DNA of 51,265 bases from Pseudolabrys sp. (GCA_009694265.1 SHVM01000009.1:1-51265), one strand, 5' to 3'. Positions 28,320 to 37,535 are shown, counted from the stretch's first letter. Translations and numbers: made by a program. The notes: generated from the letters alone by a model not told the origin.

Positions 28320-30548
28320 ATGCCGCCGTCCGCCGATCCGCAATTCCGGAAAGCTCTCCGTGATCTGGAAGCGGCTGTCGCTCTGCAGGACCAGGGACTC
28401 GCCATAAAGGCGGATCTGCAATTTCAAAAGGTGCTCAAGAAGCATCCCGACTATTTCGATGCGCTGCACTTGTACGGGCTTTTCAAGTATCAGCGGGGGC
28501 AGTTCGATGACGCCCACCGGCTGATCGCGAAAGCCTTGAAAGTCAACCCCCGCTCGGCCAATGCCCTGAACAGCTTCGGTGTGGTGCTGCAAGCACTCGG
28601 GCGGCCCGCGAACGCGCTGGCCGCGTTCGAAGGGGCGCTTGCGATAAATTCAAATCTCGTGCCCGCGCTCAGCAACCGTGGCTGCGCGTTGAATACATGC
28701 GGTCGCTTTCAAGACGCGCTCGTCAGTCTCGATCGCGCGCTGGCGATCGATGCGCGCTACGTCGAAGCAGCCGTCAATCGCGGCGCCGCGCAACTTGCGC
28801 TCAGGCGCAACGCCGAGGCGCTAGAGAGCTACGACCACGCGCTCAAGCATGCGCCGAACATGGCCGACGCCTGGTTCGGACGCGGCAATGTTCTTTATAT
28901 TCTCAAGCGCTATGGCGAAGCGGCCGTCGCCTATGACAAGGCATTCACGCTAAATCCCCAATTATCCAGCGCGGAAGGTGCGCGCCTGCATAGTAAGATG
29001 CTTGCCGCTGATTGGAGCCATTTCGATACAGAATGCGCGCACCTGCTTTCAGCGGTACGCGGCGGCAAGCTCGCAGCGTCCCCATTCGTGCTGCTTTCGA
29101 TGCCCGCGACGGCCGAGGATCAGTTTGAGAACGCGAAGCGCTACAGCGCATCAAAGCCCCCTGTATCCGACAAGCCACTTTGTCACGGCGAAAAATATGC
29201 GCACGGAAAGATCCGGCTGGCCTATTTGTCGGCCGACTTCGATCTTCACCCGGTCGCGCATTTGTTGGCCGGAATGTTCGAGCAGCATGATCGCTCGCGA
29301 TTTGAGACATTCGCTATATCTTTTCAGCCCGACAGGCCGGGCGAGATGCTGACCCGGCTGAAAGCTGCGTTCGACCGGTTCATTGACGTTTCAAACCGCG
29401 GCGATTTCGAGATAGCGCAGTTGCTGCGCTCGCTTGAAATCGATATCGCGGTGGATCTCATGGGCTACACCATGAATTCGCGGCCGGCGATCTTGGGCTG
29501 CCGCCCCGCGCCGATCCAGGTGAGCTATCTGGGCTATGCCGCGACGATGGCTGCAAAGCACATCGATTATATTGTCGCCGACCGTATCGTCTTGCCGGAC
29601 GAAGAACGGAAATACTTCACCGAGAAAGCGGTCCGCTTGCCACATACCTTTATGGTGAGCGACTCCAAGAGGCTCATTTCAGCACATACGCCGAGCCGCG
29701 CGGACTGCGGCTTGCCGGAGAACGGTTTTGTTTTTTGCGCCTTCAATAACGTCTATAAGATTCTGCCGAAAACGTTTGATATATGGATGCGCTTGCTGGG
29801 GCGCATCGATAATGCAGTGTTGTGGCTGAACAGCGCGGATCAAAGCGCGGTCCGGAATCTGCGCCGGGAAGCGGAAAATCGCGGTATCGATCCGGCGCGA
29901 CTGGTCTTTGCCGAGCGCGTGCCGCGGAATGAGGATCACCTAGCACGTCATCGGCTGGCGGACCTGTTTCTCGATACGCTGCCTTACAACGCTCACAGCA
30001 CCGCCAGCGATGCATTGTGGGCTGGCCTTCCGATTGTGACGTGCACCGGAACGAGCTTCGCCAGCCGCGTGGCCGCGAGCCTGCTCTATGCCGTTGGCTT
30101 ACCGGAATTGGTCACCGCCACTCCACAAGCCTACGAGGCGCTGGCCTTCGAACTTGCTACGTCTCCGCCAAAGCTTGCGGAGTACAAGCAGAGGCTGGCG
30201 ACAAACCGGTTGGTTGCGCCCTTGTTCGACACCGCGCGCTTTACGCGGCACATCGACGCCGTTTTTGGCGTGATGATCGATCGCCATCGGGCCGGCAAAG
30301 CTCCGGACCACATGGATCTTGGCGAGCAAACGTCCTCCGCAGATTACATGGAATCGTCCAAGGCGGGTCCGGCCGGCGAGGCAGCGATGGCCCCGGCACC
30401 GGCTCCGAGCGTGTTCGCGGCCGGCAATGGCGCGCAGACCGAGCGCAATCCGAACGATCCCGCAAGCTGGGGCAAGGTCGGCCGCAATGAGGAGTGCCCG
30501 TGCGGCTCCGGCAAGAAATACAAGCATTGCCACGGCAAGTTTGTCTGA
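28320..30548 (+). CDS. TPR/GT41 (O-GlcNAc transferase-like) protein with a SecA-type C-terminal zinc tail
   Basis: Residues about 20-215 contain around five to six tetratricopeptide repeats (for example [21 protein letters not shown]). Residues about 295-660 form a GT41 glycosyltransferase domain of the SPINDLY/OGT type: [68 protein letters not shown] and [20 protein letters not shown]. Such enzymes move GlcNAc or another sugar to Ser/Thr of cytosolic proteins. The last 60 or so residues copy SecA's tail, ending [17 protein letters not shown]; residues 708-739 are identical to SecA. The sugar, targets and role of the tail are unknown. Base composition is less GC-rich than secA, which may indicate acquisition. 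Confidence 0.9.
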   Translation: MPPSADPQFRKALRDLEAAVALQDQGLAIKADLQFQKVLKKHPDYFDALHLYGLFKYQRGQFDDAHRLIAKALKVNPRSANALNSFGVVLQALGRPANALAAFEGALAINSNLVPALSNRGCALNTCGRFQDALVSLDRALAIDARYVEAAVNRGAAQLALRRNAEALESYDHALKHAPNMADAWFGRGNVLYILKRYGEAAVAYDKAFTLNPQLSSAEGARLHSKMLAADWSHFDTECAHLLSAVRGGKLAASPFVLLSMPATAEDQFENAKRYSASKPPVSDKPLCHGEKYAHGKIRLAYLSADFDLHPVAHLLAGMFEQHDRSRFETFAISFQPDRPGEMLTRLKAAFDRFIDVSNRGDFEIAQLLRSLEIDIAVDLMGYTMNSRPAILGCRPAPIQVSYLGYAATMAAKHIDYIVADRIVLPDEERKYFTEKAVRLPHTFMVSDSKRLISAHTPSRADCGLPENGFVFCAFNNVYKILPKTFDIWMRLLGRIDNAVLWLNSADQSAVRNLRREAENRGIDPARLVFAERVPRNEDHLARHRLADLFLDTLPYNAHSTASDALWAGLPIVTCTGTSFASRVAASLLYAVGLPELVTATPQAYEALAFELATSPPKLAEYKQRLATNRLVAPLFDTARFTRHIDAVFGVMIDRHRAGKAPDHMDLGEQTSSADYMESSKAGPAGEAAMAPAPAPSVFAAGNGAQTERNPNDPASWGKVGRNEECPCGSGKKYKHCHGKFV

Positions 30549-30576
30549 TATTCGCCGCGCCGGCATCTCGGCATGA

Positions 30577-30609
30577 AAAACGCCGGGCATCCCCCGGCGT
30601 TTATTTTTG
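30577..30609 (+). terminator. intrinsic terminator after the TPR/GT41 gene
   Basis: A perfect GC-rich stem (acgccggg / cccggcgt, loop of a few bases) is flanked by A's on the left and tttattttt on the right, at 30577-30609. It is the clearest intrinsic terminator in the window. It should end the secA-GT41 transcript before the monooxygenase gene. Confidence 0.85.
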
Positions 30610-30657
30610 CAGATTGTGCAATACTATCGCTTGCTCGCCGCGTTCACGGGTTTCGCA

Positions 30658-32424
30658 ATGACAATGGTCGACGATCGCAAGCGCGTTACGCCGCCGTCCG
30701 ATGCCGAAGGCTGGCTCGCGGCGTTCGCATCCGCTTTGCAATTGCAAGATGCCGCGGCGGCGGCATTGTTTTTACCGGATGGACTCTGGCGCGACGTGTT
30801 GGCGTTTACCTGGAGCTTGCAGACCATGGCGGGCCAGCGGTCAATCGAGGCGACGCTGCGCCAGACAATCGTGCGGACAAAGCCCGCAAATTTCCGTTTT
30901 CCGGCAAGACGAACGCCGCCGCGATGGGTCAGCCGCGCGGGCACCGAGACAATCGAGGCTATCTTCGAGTTCGAGACCGCGTTCGGCCATGGCAACGGTG
31001 TTGTGCGCCTGGTTCCCGATCCGAAACTACCCTCGCGTCTGCTCGCCTGGACGCTTGTGACAACGTTGCAGGAACTCAGAGGACACGAAGAGTCTTTCGC
31101 AATCCGCGGCGCCTGCGCGGACGACAATACGCGCGACTTTGGCGGTGCAAACTGGCTCGATCGTCTCAATGATGCGCGCAGCTTTGCCGATCGCGACCCC
31201 ACGGTCGTTGTTGTCGGCGGCGGTCAGGCCGGGCTCTCGATTGCCGCGCGTTTGCATCAGCTCGGGATCGATACGCTGATCATCGACCGGCACCAGCGGA
31301 TCGGCGACAATTGGCGCAAGCGGTATCATTCGCTGTCGCTGCACAATGAAGTGCATGTGAATCATCTGCCCTATCTGCCGTTCCCGCCAACTTTTCCGAC
31401 CTATATTCCGAAGGACAAGCTGGCCAACTGGTTTGAGTCCTACGTCGAAAGCATGGAGCTGAATTTCTGGACCGGGACCGAGCTGGTCGACGGTAGCTAC
31501 GATGCAAAGCGCAAGCATTGGACTGTCACGCTGCGCAAATCGGACAGCAGCACCCGCGTCATGCGCCCGCGTCATCTCATCTTTGCGACCGGCGTGAGCA
31601 GTATTCCCTATACGCCTGAGCTGCCCGGTCTCGGTTCGTTTGCCGGCGCGGTCGTGCATTCGGGCGATTACGCGGACGGCGGCCAATGGAAGGGCCGCAA
31701 GGCTTTGGTGCTGGGAACCGGCACCAGCGGCCACGACGTTGCCCAGGATCTTTTTTCACGTGGCGCCGATGTCACGCTGATCCAGCGCAGCAAGACTTAT
31801 GTCGTGAGCCTGAAAGAGGCGCAGAGCGTCTACGCGATTTATTCCGAAGGCATTCCGTTCGAGGATTGCGATCTGCTGGCGACCTCGTTTCCTTATCCGG
31901 TTCTGCAGCGCGCCTATCAGCTTTCAACCGCGCAGGGCCGCCAGGTCGACAAGGCGCTTCTCGATGGCCTCACGGCACGCGGTTTCCGGCTGCATTTCGG
32001 GGAGGACGATACCGGCTTCCAGATGATGTATTTGCGGCGCGGCGGCGGATATTATTTCAACGTCGGATGTTCCGATCTGATTATTTCCGGCCAGATCGGC
32101 CTGCTGCAATATGCCGACATCGAAACATTTGTCGCGCAGGGAGCAAAGCTGCGCGACGGTCGGGTGATGCCGGCCGACCTGCTGGTGCTGGCGACCGGCT
32201 ACAAGAACCAGCAGGAGGTCGTTCGCGCATGCCTTGGCGACGCGATTGCCGATCGCGTGGGTCCGGTCTGGGATTTCGATGAGGGCGGCGAATTGCGTAA
32301 TATGTGGCGGCAAACCGCGCAGCCGGGCCTCTGGTTTACCGCCGGAAGCCTGGCGCAATGCCGGATTTATTCGCGCTATCTGGCAATCCAGATCAAGGCG
32401 ATCGAAGAAGCGCTGTTGAGCTAA
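30658..32424 (+). CDS. flavin-containing monooxygenase-like FAD/NADPH oxidoreductase with N-terminal NTF2-like region
   Basis: Residues about 15-150 look like an NTF2/SnoaL-type domain (WLAAFASALQLQDAAAAALF, FEFETAFGHGNGVVRL). A group B flavin monooxygenase follows, with the FAD-binding VVVVGGGQAGLSIAARL near residue 183. The FMO signature FxGxxxHxxxY appears as FAGAVVHSGDY, the NADPH-binding motif as LVLGTGTSGHDVAQDL, and ATGYKN lies near the end. Such two-part proteins occur among bacterial YUCCA-like enzymes; the substrate is unknown. I chose the ATG at 30658 (588 residues) because an upstream TTG lies inside the terminator. Its stop overlaps the convergent GIY-YIG gene. Confidence 0.88.
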   Translation: MTMVDDRKRVTPPSDAEGWLAAFASALQLQDAAAAALFLPDGLWRDVLAFTWSLQTMAGQRSIEATLRQTIVRTKPANFRFPARRTPPRWVSRAGTETIEAIFEFETAFGHGNGVVRLVPDPKLPSRLLAWTLVTTLQELRGHEESFAIRGACADDNTRDFGGANWLDRLNDARSFADRDPTVVVVGGGQAGLSIAARLHQLGIDTLIIDRHQRIGDNWRKRYHSLSLHNEVHVNHLPYLPFPPTFPTYIPKDKLANWFESYVESMELNFWTGTELVDGSYDAKRKHWTVTLRKSDSSTRVMRPRHLIFATGVSSIPYTPELPGLGSFAGAVVHSGDYADGGQWKGRKALVLGTGTSGHDVAQDLFSRGADVTLIQRSKTYVVSLKEAQSVYAIYSEGIPFEDCDLLATSFPYPVLQRAYQLSTAQGRQVDKALLDGLTARGFRLHFGEDDTGFQMMYLRRGGGYYFNVGCSDLIISGQIGLLQYADIETFVAQGAKLRDGRVMPADLLVLATGYKNQQEVVRACLGDAIADRVGPVWDFDEGGELRNMWRQTAQPGLWFTAGSLAQCRIYSRYLAIQIKAIEEALLS

Positions 32425-32708
32425 GCGCGCATCGTCATGCGTCTGGCGGCGCGCTTGTCTTTGATAGTGAGCGCCAGCTTCTTTCTGAACTTGCGGTCGC
32501 GCTTCAAGTGCCACTCGCGGCTCATGGCTGCGCGGCGGGTCGGGAACCATTCCGAATGCAACAGCACCCAGGCGCGCCCGCGCGTCGTGCGCGCACCCTT
32601 GCCGGTGTTGTGCTGCTTGAGACGCCGCATGACATCGTTGGTCCAGCCAACATAGGTCAGGTGGCGGGTTTCGGCGCGGCTGCCGAGGACGTAGACGAAG
32701 CAATCCAT
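32421..32708 (-). CDS. GIY-YIG endonuclease-domain protein
   Basis: This 95-residue single-domain protein has the motif as FVYVLGS ... LTYVGWTNDVMRRLKQHNTG. Arg in the next helix, and Glu in SREWHLKRDRKFRKKL, stand where the catalytic residues are expected. It belongs to the UPF0213/YhbQ-like small group, whose cellular role is not firmly known; DNA repair has been proposed. Its stop codon overlaps that of the convergent monooxygenase gene (32421-32424). It lies 30 bases upstream of nothing on its own strand, so it is probably monocistronic. Confidence 0.88.
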   Translation of the reverse strand: MDCFVYVLGSRAETRHLTYVGWTNDVMRRLKQHNTGKGARTTRGRAWVLLHSEWFPTRRAAMSREWHLKRDRKFRKKLALTIKDKRAARRMTMRA

Positions 32709-32738
32709 GTGTCGGGCATCGATCCTGGGGAGGCGCGG

Positions 32739-34295
32739 CTAGCGCGTGCCGGCGAAGCGGTTGTCGAACGAACCAACCGGGACCACCGGCGCCGCGCCCG
32801 CCAGCAGACCATTATTGCTGGCCGGCGGCGCCGCCGAGAACGCGGTGCGCATCTGCCGCTCGGGCGCGCGCGGTGGCTCATCCCTGTCGGCCTGCTTCAC
32901 GGCGCGCGGCTTCGGCGCGGGTTCCGGAACATTTTCCGCGACCGCCTTGGGCTTCGCCGGCGCGATGTCGCGCGGCTTGGGATGCGGAATGCCAGCGGAG
33001 GCGGTGCGGAACGTGATGTCGCTTTTAGACTTTGCTGCGGCCGTTTCGGTCTTGCTGCCGCGCCAGTCGACCGGCTCGCTCACAGTTGCAGGCTGGGCCG
33101 GCTTGGCTTCGGTATTCTCGCTGCTAAACAGATTGCCCAGCAGTCCCGCGATCGTGGTCGGTTGCTCTTGCGTAACGGGCGCTTCGCCTTCCTTCGGCTG
33201 CGGCATCGGCACGCTCGCCATCACCACCGGCGCGCTCGTCGCCGACTCCGCTTGCGGCGGCGTCTCGAGTTTTCTGGCCGGCGGATTGGATGTGCGCGGC
33301 AACGCGCCGGGCGTCGAGGCAACCTGGAAGACGCGGCCGCTGCCGTCGTACTGATCTTGCGCGGTGAGCTTGGACGCAAACACCGGGTTCATGCCGCCGT
33401 CGAGACCATGGCGCGCTGGCGCCGTTGAGACGTTGCGAGCGATATATTCGGCCATCTGGAACTGCTCGCTCCGTCGCTTTTCGAGCACCGCATCGGCGAT
33501 GGACGGATCGAGCTTGTAGACTGGGCATTTGCCCTTCGCATCGAACTTGAACGGCTTCGAGGAATTTTCAGGCTGGGCCGGGTCGAACACGTAGCGCTTC
33601 TCGCAGAAGGCAACCTTCGGCTCCTGCTTGGTGGCTTCGAAATGGTCGTAGCCTTCCTTGAGCATCTTCCAGAACGCAAAGTTCGGATTATTGCGGTGCT
33701 TGGCCATGTTCAACGCGGTCATGCGGAACGGAAAGGCCTCTAACTGGAAAGCGCTCTGCCCGCCGAAAAACGACTCGCGCGCCAGCGCGTAGATTTCCTG
33801 AATCTGCTCGTCGGTCATGGCGTAACAGCCGCGCGAGGAGCAGTCGCCATGCACCATCAACTCCGAGCCGGTGTAGCCCCAGGCGCGGTCATAGGCGTTC
33901 GGAAAGCCGGTATTGAAGGCGAGGTAGTAAGTGGAAGCCGGATTCATTTGCCCGGGCGTGATGGTGTAGAAACCCTCGGGTGCCTGGCGGTCGCCTTCCT
34001 TTTTCTTGGGGCCAAGATCGCCCGACCAGCGGCAGATCGGATAGGTCTTGAGCAGCGCGTATTGGCCGTCGCGGTTCTTTTTCCAGATCTCCATCTCCGC
34101 TTCTTCCTTGAAGATGCGGGCGAGGATCGGAGAATCCTTGTCCATGTGCTTCGCCTCGATCTCGGCGAGCGTTTTTTCGGAAAGCGGAGCCTGCGAGCGG
34201 CCGGTGGGGATGCTGTCGGGGTTGCAGCCGGCAAGCGTCATCGCCGCGGCCACAGCCGCGCACGCCAGCAGCGCTCGTACGGTGGGTCGTTTCAA
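32739..34295 (-). CDS. L,D-transpeptidase (YkuD) family lipoprotein
   Basis: This secreted murein-modifying enzyme cross-links or anchors peptidoglycan stem peptides. A lipoprotein signal is clear: MKRPTVRALLACAAVAAAM, then the lipobox LAGC with Cys23 or so. The YkuD catalytic core is HGDCSSRGCYAMTD, with His149 and nucleophile Cys157. The catalytic domain covers about residues 60-240, in the YafK/ErfK style. The C-terminal 250 residues are Pro/Ala/Lys-rich and probably disordered, perhaps spanning the periplasm. It has 518 residues, longer than usual because of this tail. A 186-base gap separates it from accA upstream. Confidence 0.92.
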   Translation of the reverse strand: MKRPTVRALLACAAVAAAMTLAGCNPDSIPTGRSQAPLSEKTLAEIEAKHMDKDSPILARIFKEEAEMEIWKKNRDGQYALLKTYPICRWSGDLGPKKKEGDRQAPEGFYTITPGQMNPASTYYLAFNTGFPNAYDRAWGYTGSELMVHGDCSSRGCYAMTDEQIQEIYALARESFFGGQSAFQLEAFPFRMTALNMAKHRNNPNFAFWKMLKEGYDHFEATKQEPKVAFCEKRYVFDPAQPENSSKPFKFDAKGKCPVYKLDPSIADAVLEKRRSEQFQMAEYIARNVSTAPARHGLDGGMNPVFASKLTAQDQYDGSGRVFQVASTPGALPRTSNPPARKLETPPQAESATSAPVVMASVPMPQPKEGEAPVTQEQPTTIAGLLGNLFSSENTEAKPAQPATVSEPVDWRGSKTETAAAKSKSDITFRTASAGIPHPKPRDIAPAKPKAVAENVPEPAPKPRAVKQADRDEPPRAPERQMRTAFSAAPPASNNGLLAGAAPVVPVGSFDNRFAGTR

Positions 34296-34481
34296 ACGCG
34301 ATACTCCCCGAACGGGCGGGCCCCCATTGAGACATCGTTATCCTTAAGATGTGGCGTCCGCAAGGCAAACAAGTCAGCCCCGAGCCAGCGCCAAGCCTAT
34401 GGTGAAGCAAAGGTAAACGCCCGAGCCAAGTTCGGGCCTGGCGTGCGGCAAGCCCGGCTTTACTGCCGAATTACCACTCGC

Positions 34482-35450
34482 CTAGCCGGTGATGCGGCCC
34501 ATGGTGCGGCCCATCGTGAGGAACTTTTCCCGCCGCTGGTTGCGCACCGCGTCTGGGCTCAGTCCGCGCAATTCGGCGAGCGCGCTGGCGATCGCCTCGC
34601 CGGTGGCGGCGATGGCGGCCTGCGGATCGCGATGCGCGCCGCCGGTCGGTTCCACCACCACGGTGTCGATGACGCCGAAGCGCACCATGTCCTGGGCGGT
34701 GATCTTCATGTTGGTCGCCGCTTCCTGCGCCTTGGCGGTGTCGCGCCACAGGATCGAGGCGGCGCCTTCCGGCGAGATCACGGAATAGATGGCGTGCTCC
34801 AGCATCAGCACGCGGTTGGCGGTGGCGAGCGCGATGGCGCCGCCGGAGCCGCCTTCGCCGAGGATCACCGCGATGCTCGGCACGCCGAGCCCGAGACATG
34901 CGTCGGTCGATCGCGCGATGGCTTCCGCCTGGCCGCGCTCTTCCGCGCCGATGCCGGGATAGGCGCCGGCGGTGTCGACCAGCGTGATCAACGGAATGCC
35001 GAAGCGGTCGGCCATCTCCATCAGGCGCACCGCCTTGCGATAACCCTCTGGCCGCGCCATGCCGAAATTATGCTTGAGCCGGCTCTCGGTATCGGAGCCT
35101 TTCTCGTGACCGATGACGCAGACGCTCTCGCCGCGGAAGCGGCCGAAGCCGCCGACAATGGCCGGGTCGTCGCCGAATTTTCGATCGCCGGCCAGCGGCA
35201 TGAAATTGCCGATCAGTCCGGCGATGGTGTCGAGGCAATGCGGCCGCTGCGGGTGGCGCGCGACCTGCGTTTTCTGCCAGGGCGTTAAATCCGCATAGAG
35301 CTCCTTGAGCGCCAGCGCGGCCTTGACTTCAAGCTTGTTGATCTCATCGCCGACAGCGACCGCGCTGCCGGTCTCGGCCATAGCGCGCAATTCTTCGACC
35401 TTGGCCTCCAGTTCGGCCACCGGCTTTTCGAAATCGAGATAGCTGCGCAT
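34482..35450 (-). CDS. accA: acetyl-CoA carboxylase carboxyltransferase subunit alpha
   Basis: AccA with AccD transfers carboxyl from biotin to acetyl-CoA, giving malonyl-CoA for fatty acid synthesis. The N-terminal helix pair ([20 protein letters not shown]) is typical. The core shows [66 protein letters not shown] and [22 protein letters not shown]. It has 322 residues, normal. It is downstream of xerD on the same strand with 95 bases between. The other subunits are not in the window. Confidence 0.97.
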   Translation of the reverse strand: MRSYLDFEKPVAELEAKVEELRAMAETGSAVAVGDEINKLEVKAALALKELYADLTPWQKTQVARHPQRPHCLDTIAGLIGNFMPLAGDRKFGDDPAIVGGFGRFRGESVCVIGHEKGSDTESRLKHNFGMARPEGYRKAVRLMEMADRFGIPLITLVDTAGAYPGIGAEERGQAEAIARSTDACLGLGVPSIAVILGEGGSGGAIALATANRVLMLEHAIYSVISPEGAASILWRDTAKAQEAATNMKITAQDMVRFGVIDTVVVEPTGGAHRDPQAAIAATGEAIASALAELRGLSPDAVRNQRREKFLTMGRTMGRITG

Positions 35451-35545
35451 GGGGTCCGGCTGTTGTGATGATCGGGGCGAAATGACGTGGACGAAGCCTC
35501 TAAGTCAAGCAATCGGGTTAATATGGTTCTTGACGCCGGTGGTGG

Positions 35546-36553
35546 CTAGCCATCCGTGAGCGGGTGCAGGTCGCGCACCAGCGCCTTCAGCCGTTCTTCC
35601 AGCACATGGGTGTAGATCTGCGTGGTCGAGATATCGGCATGTCCAAGCAAAGTCTGCACCACGCGCAAATCGGCGCCGTTATGCAGCAGGTGGCTGGCGA
35701 AGGCATGCCGCAACACATGCGGGCTCAGGCGCTCCGGCGCGATACCGCCAGCTTGCCCAAGGGTTTTGAGTTCGCGGGCAAAGTGTTGCCGGGTGATGTG
35801 GCCCTGCTCGCCGAAGGACGGGAACAGCCATTTCGATGGGGCTTGATTTGAAGACTCTTGTTTTGAAGATTCTTGTTTTGAAGATTCTTGGCGCTCCGTC
35901 TCGGCGCGCAGTTTGAGATACTCGGTCATGGCGCGTTTGGCCGCCTGATTGAGCGGCACCAGCCGTTCCTTATTGCCCTTGCCGCGCACCACCAGCATGC
36001 GTTGATCGCGCCGCGCGCTCGATGCCGGCAGCGCCACCAGCTCGGATACGCGCAAGCCCGTGGCATAGACCAATTCCAGCAGGCACAGCAGCCGCGCCGC
36101 GCGCAGGCGCTGAGCCGGCGGCGGCTTGGTGTCTTCAGCGTTGGCGCGCGCCTGCGTCAGCAGACCGTCGACTTCGGCGATGGAGAGAATTTTGGGCAAT
36201 GTGCGCGCGCGTTTGGGTCCCTCCAGCACCGCGGCCGGATCGTCGCCGCGTTTTCCTTCCGCGTAGAGGAAGCGATAGAGCTGGCGCACCGCCGACAAAC
36301 GCCGCGCCAGCGACGACGCCTTGAAACCGCGCTCGGCGAGACTTGAGAGAAAACCGCGCAAGTCATCGGTGGAAGCAATGGCGATAGTGCGGCCGGCCGC
36401 GCGCAGATGCGCGACAAGATCGTCGAGATCGTTGCGATAGGCGTCAAGCGTGTTCTTGCCGGCGCCGCGCTCGGCCGCCTGCATGTCGAGGAACAATTCG
36501 GCCAGCGCTTGGTCGGATGTTTTTGGCCGGCGGGTATGATCTCGGTTGCGCAT
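35546..36553 (-). CDS. xerD: tyrosine recombinase XerD
   Basis: XerD with XerC resolves chromosome dimers at dif. The N-terminal core-binding domain (ELFLDMQAAERGAGKNTLDAY) and the C-terminal catalytic domain are complete. The catalytic residues lie in ATGLRVSELVAL, GKGNKERLVPL, LSPHVLRHAFASHLL, LLGHADISTTQIYTHV, with Tyr314 as nucleophile. It has 335 residues, about 20-30 more than usual. Part of the excess is a (SKQES)n insertion encoded by a 15-bp DNA repeat at 35842-35890, between the catalytic Lys region and the His/Arg box. The ATG at 36553 lies in a palindromic repeat (type C). Confidence 0.95.
   Translation of the reverse strand: MRNRDHTRRPKTSDQALAELFLDMQAAERGAGKNTLDAYRNDLDDLVAHLRAAGRTIAIASTDDLRGFLSSLAERGFKASSLARRLSAVRQLYRFLYAEGKRGDDPAAVLEGPKRARTLPKILSIAEVDGLLTQARANAEDTKPPPAQRLRAARLLCLLELVYATGLRVSELVALPASSARRDQRMLVVRGKGNKERLVPLNQAAKRAMTEYLKLRAETERQESSKQESSKQESSNQAPSKWLFPSFGEQGHITRQHFARELKTLGQAGGIAPERLSPHVLRHAFASHLLHNGADLRVVQTLLGHADISTTQIYTHVLEERLKALVRDLHPLTDG
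35842..35890. repeat. 15-bp tandem repeat within xerD
   Basis: Units cttgatttgaagact (35842-35856), cttgttttgaagatt (35857-35871) and the same again (35872-35886) are followed by a partial cttg. They encode a (S-K-Q-E-S)-like repeat in XerD without breaking frame. The stretch is about one-third GC inside a GC-rich gene, so it looks like a late insertion or expansion. Confidence 0.93.
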
Positions 36554-36622
36554 GATCTTATCCGAAGACCGGTTCCCACCCTCGGATCAAGTCCGAGGAC
36601 ATGCTTTTCGGGATCATGCGCC
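36547..36622. repeat. interspersed palindromic repeat, type C, variant copy at xerD start
   Basis: The outer arms gcgcatgatc and gatcatgcgc enclose ttatccgaagaccggttccc and a central stem ctcggatcaagtccgag. It fills the whole gap between the xerD start and the upstream 50-residue gene. It includes the xerD start codon at 36551-36553. It is related to the copies at 40337-40388 and 47194-47244, with a different centre. Confidence 0.8.
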
Positions 36623-36625
36623 GCG

Positions 36626-36778
36626 TCAACGCTGATGCTTGAGAAATTGGTCTTGCGGAATGTTCACGGTGATTTCGCGCGGCTGGTACTTCACGAATGT
36701 CGCGAGCGAAAACACGGCGACATAGGCCAGCCCGCCGAGCAGGCCGAAAAAAACGAGAAATCTGAATAGACTCGGCAT
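36626..36778 (-). CDS. conserved 50-residue single-pass membrane protein
   Basis: The product begins MPSLFRFLVFFGLLGGLAYV, a hydrophobic helix at about residues 5-25. It then has a short periplasmic or cytoplasmic tail with KYQPREITVNIPQDQF and ends KHQR. I recall a similar small protein between xerD and aroK in many Rhizobiales, though a search was not possible. The ATG is at 36778 and the stop at 36626-36628. It would be transcribed toward xerD. Function is unknown; position conservation is the main support. Confidence 0.75.
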   Translation of the reverse strand: MPSLFRFLVFFGLLGGLAYVAVFSLATFVKYQPREITVNIPQDQFLKHQR

Positions 36779-36932
36779 GATCGAAATCCGGCAAACGCCC
36801 GCGCGCCACGCGCCAAGCGAAATCTAGCGAAAGCGAGTTACGACCACGTTCCTTAACCGCTGACAAGACCCGCTCTCGCGGTTGTCTCAATTACTGGTAT
36901 ATGGAACCGTTGCGTTGATTTGGAACCCTAGC

Positions 36933-37535
36933 ATGATTAACACCGCCGATCAAAAAACCGCGGAAAATGGCCTGGAATTGGCTCTGCCGGGGCCAATCGT
37001 GCGCGCGCTTGGGAATCGCTCCGTCGTGCTTGTCGGCATGATGGGCGCCGGCAAGTCGTCGATCGGCCGCAGGCTTGCGACGCGGCTCAATGTCCCGTTC
37101 GTCGATGCCGATAGCGAGATCGAAAGTGCCGCTGGCATGTCCATCCCGGAGATTTTCGCAAAGCACGGCGAGCCCTCTTTCCGCGCCGGCGAAGCGCGCG
37201 TGATCGCGCGGCTTCTCGACAGCGGTCCTTGTGTGCTGGCGACCGGCGGTGGCGCCGTCATGGATCCGCTAACCCGCGCGCTCATCGGCGAAAAAGGCAT
37301 TTCAATCTGGCTGAATGCCGATCTCGACGTGCTGGTGAAACGCACCAAGCGGCGCAACGACCGGCCGCTGGTGGAAAAGATCAAGGAGCTGATGCCTCTG
37401 CGCGAACCGTTTTATGCGCTGTCCGACATCGTCGTGTACTCGCGCGACGAGCCGCACGACACGATTGTCGACGAGATCATGGGCGCGCTGGCAAAGCGTC
37501 TCGACGCCGCGGCCGGCGGGGAGAAACAGCCATGA
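36933..37535 (+). CDS. aroK: shikimate kinase
   Basis: AroK phosphorylates shikimate at O3 in the aromatic amino acid pathway. Walker A is GMMGAGKSS at residues 35-43. Shikimate binding is seen in FVDADSEIE and in ATGGGAVMDPLTRALI. The lid Arg lies in RRNDRPLV. I chose the ATG at 36933 (200 residues); TTG at 36882 would add a segment without family similarity. The N-terminal 25 residues are an extension relative to E. coli AroK. The stop overlaps the aroB start (ATGA, 37532-37535). Confidence 0.95.
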   Translation: MINTADQKTAENGLELALPGPIVRALGNRSVVLVGMMGAGKSSIGRRLATRLNVPFVDADSEIESAAGMSIPEIFAKHGEPSFRAGEARVIARLLDSGPCVLATGGGAVMDPLTRALIGEKGISIWLNADLDVLVKRTKRRNDRPLVEKIKELMPLREPFYALSDIVVYSRDEPHDTIVDEIMGALAKRLDAAAGGEKQP

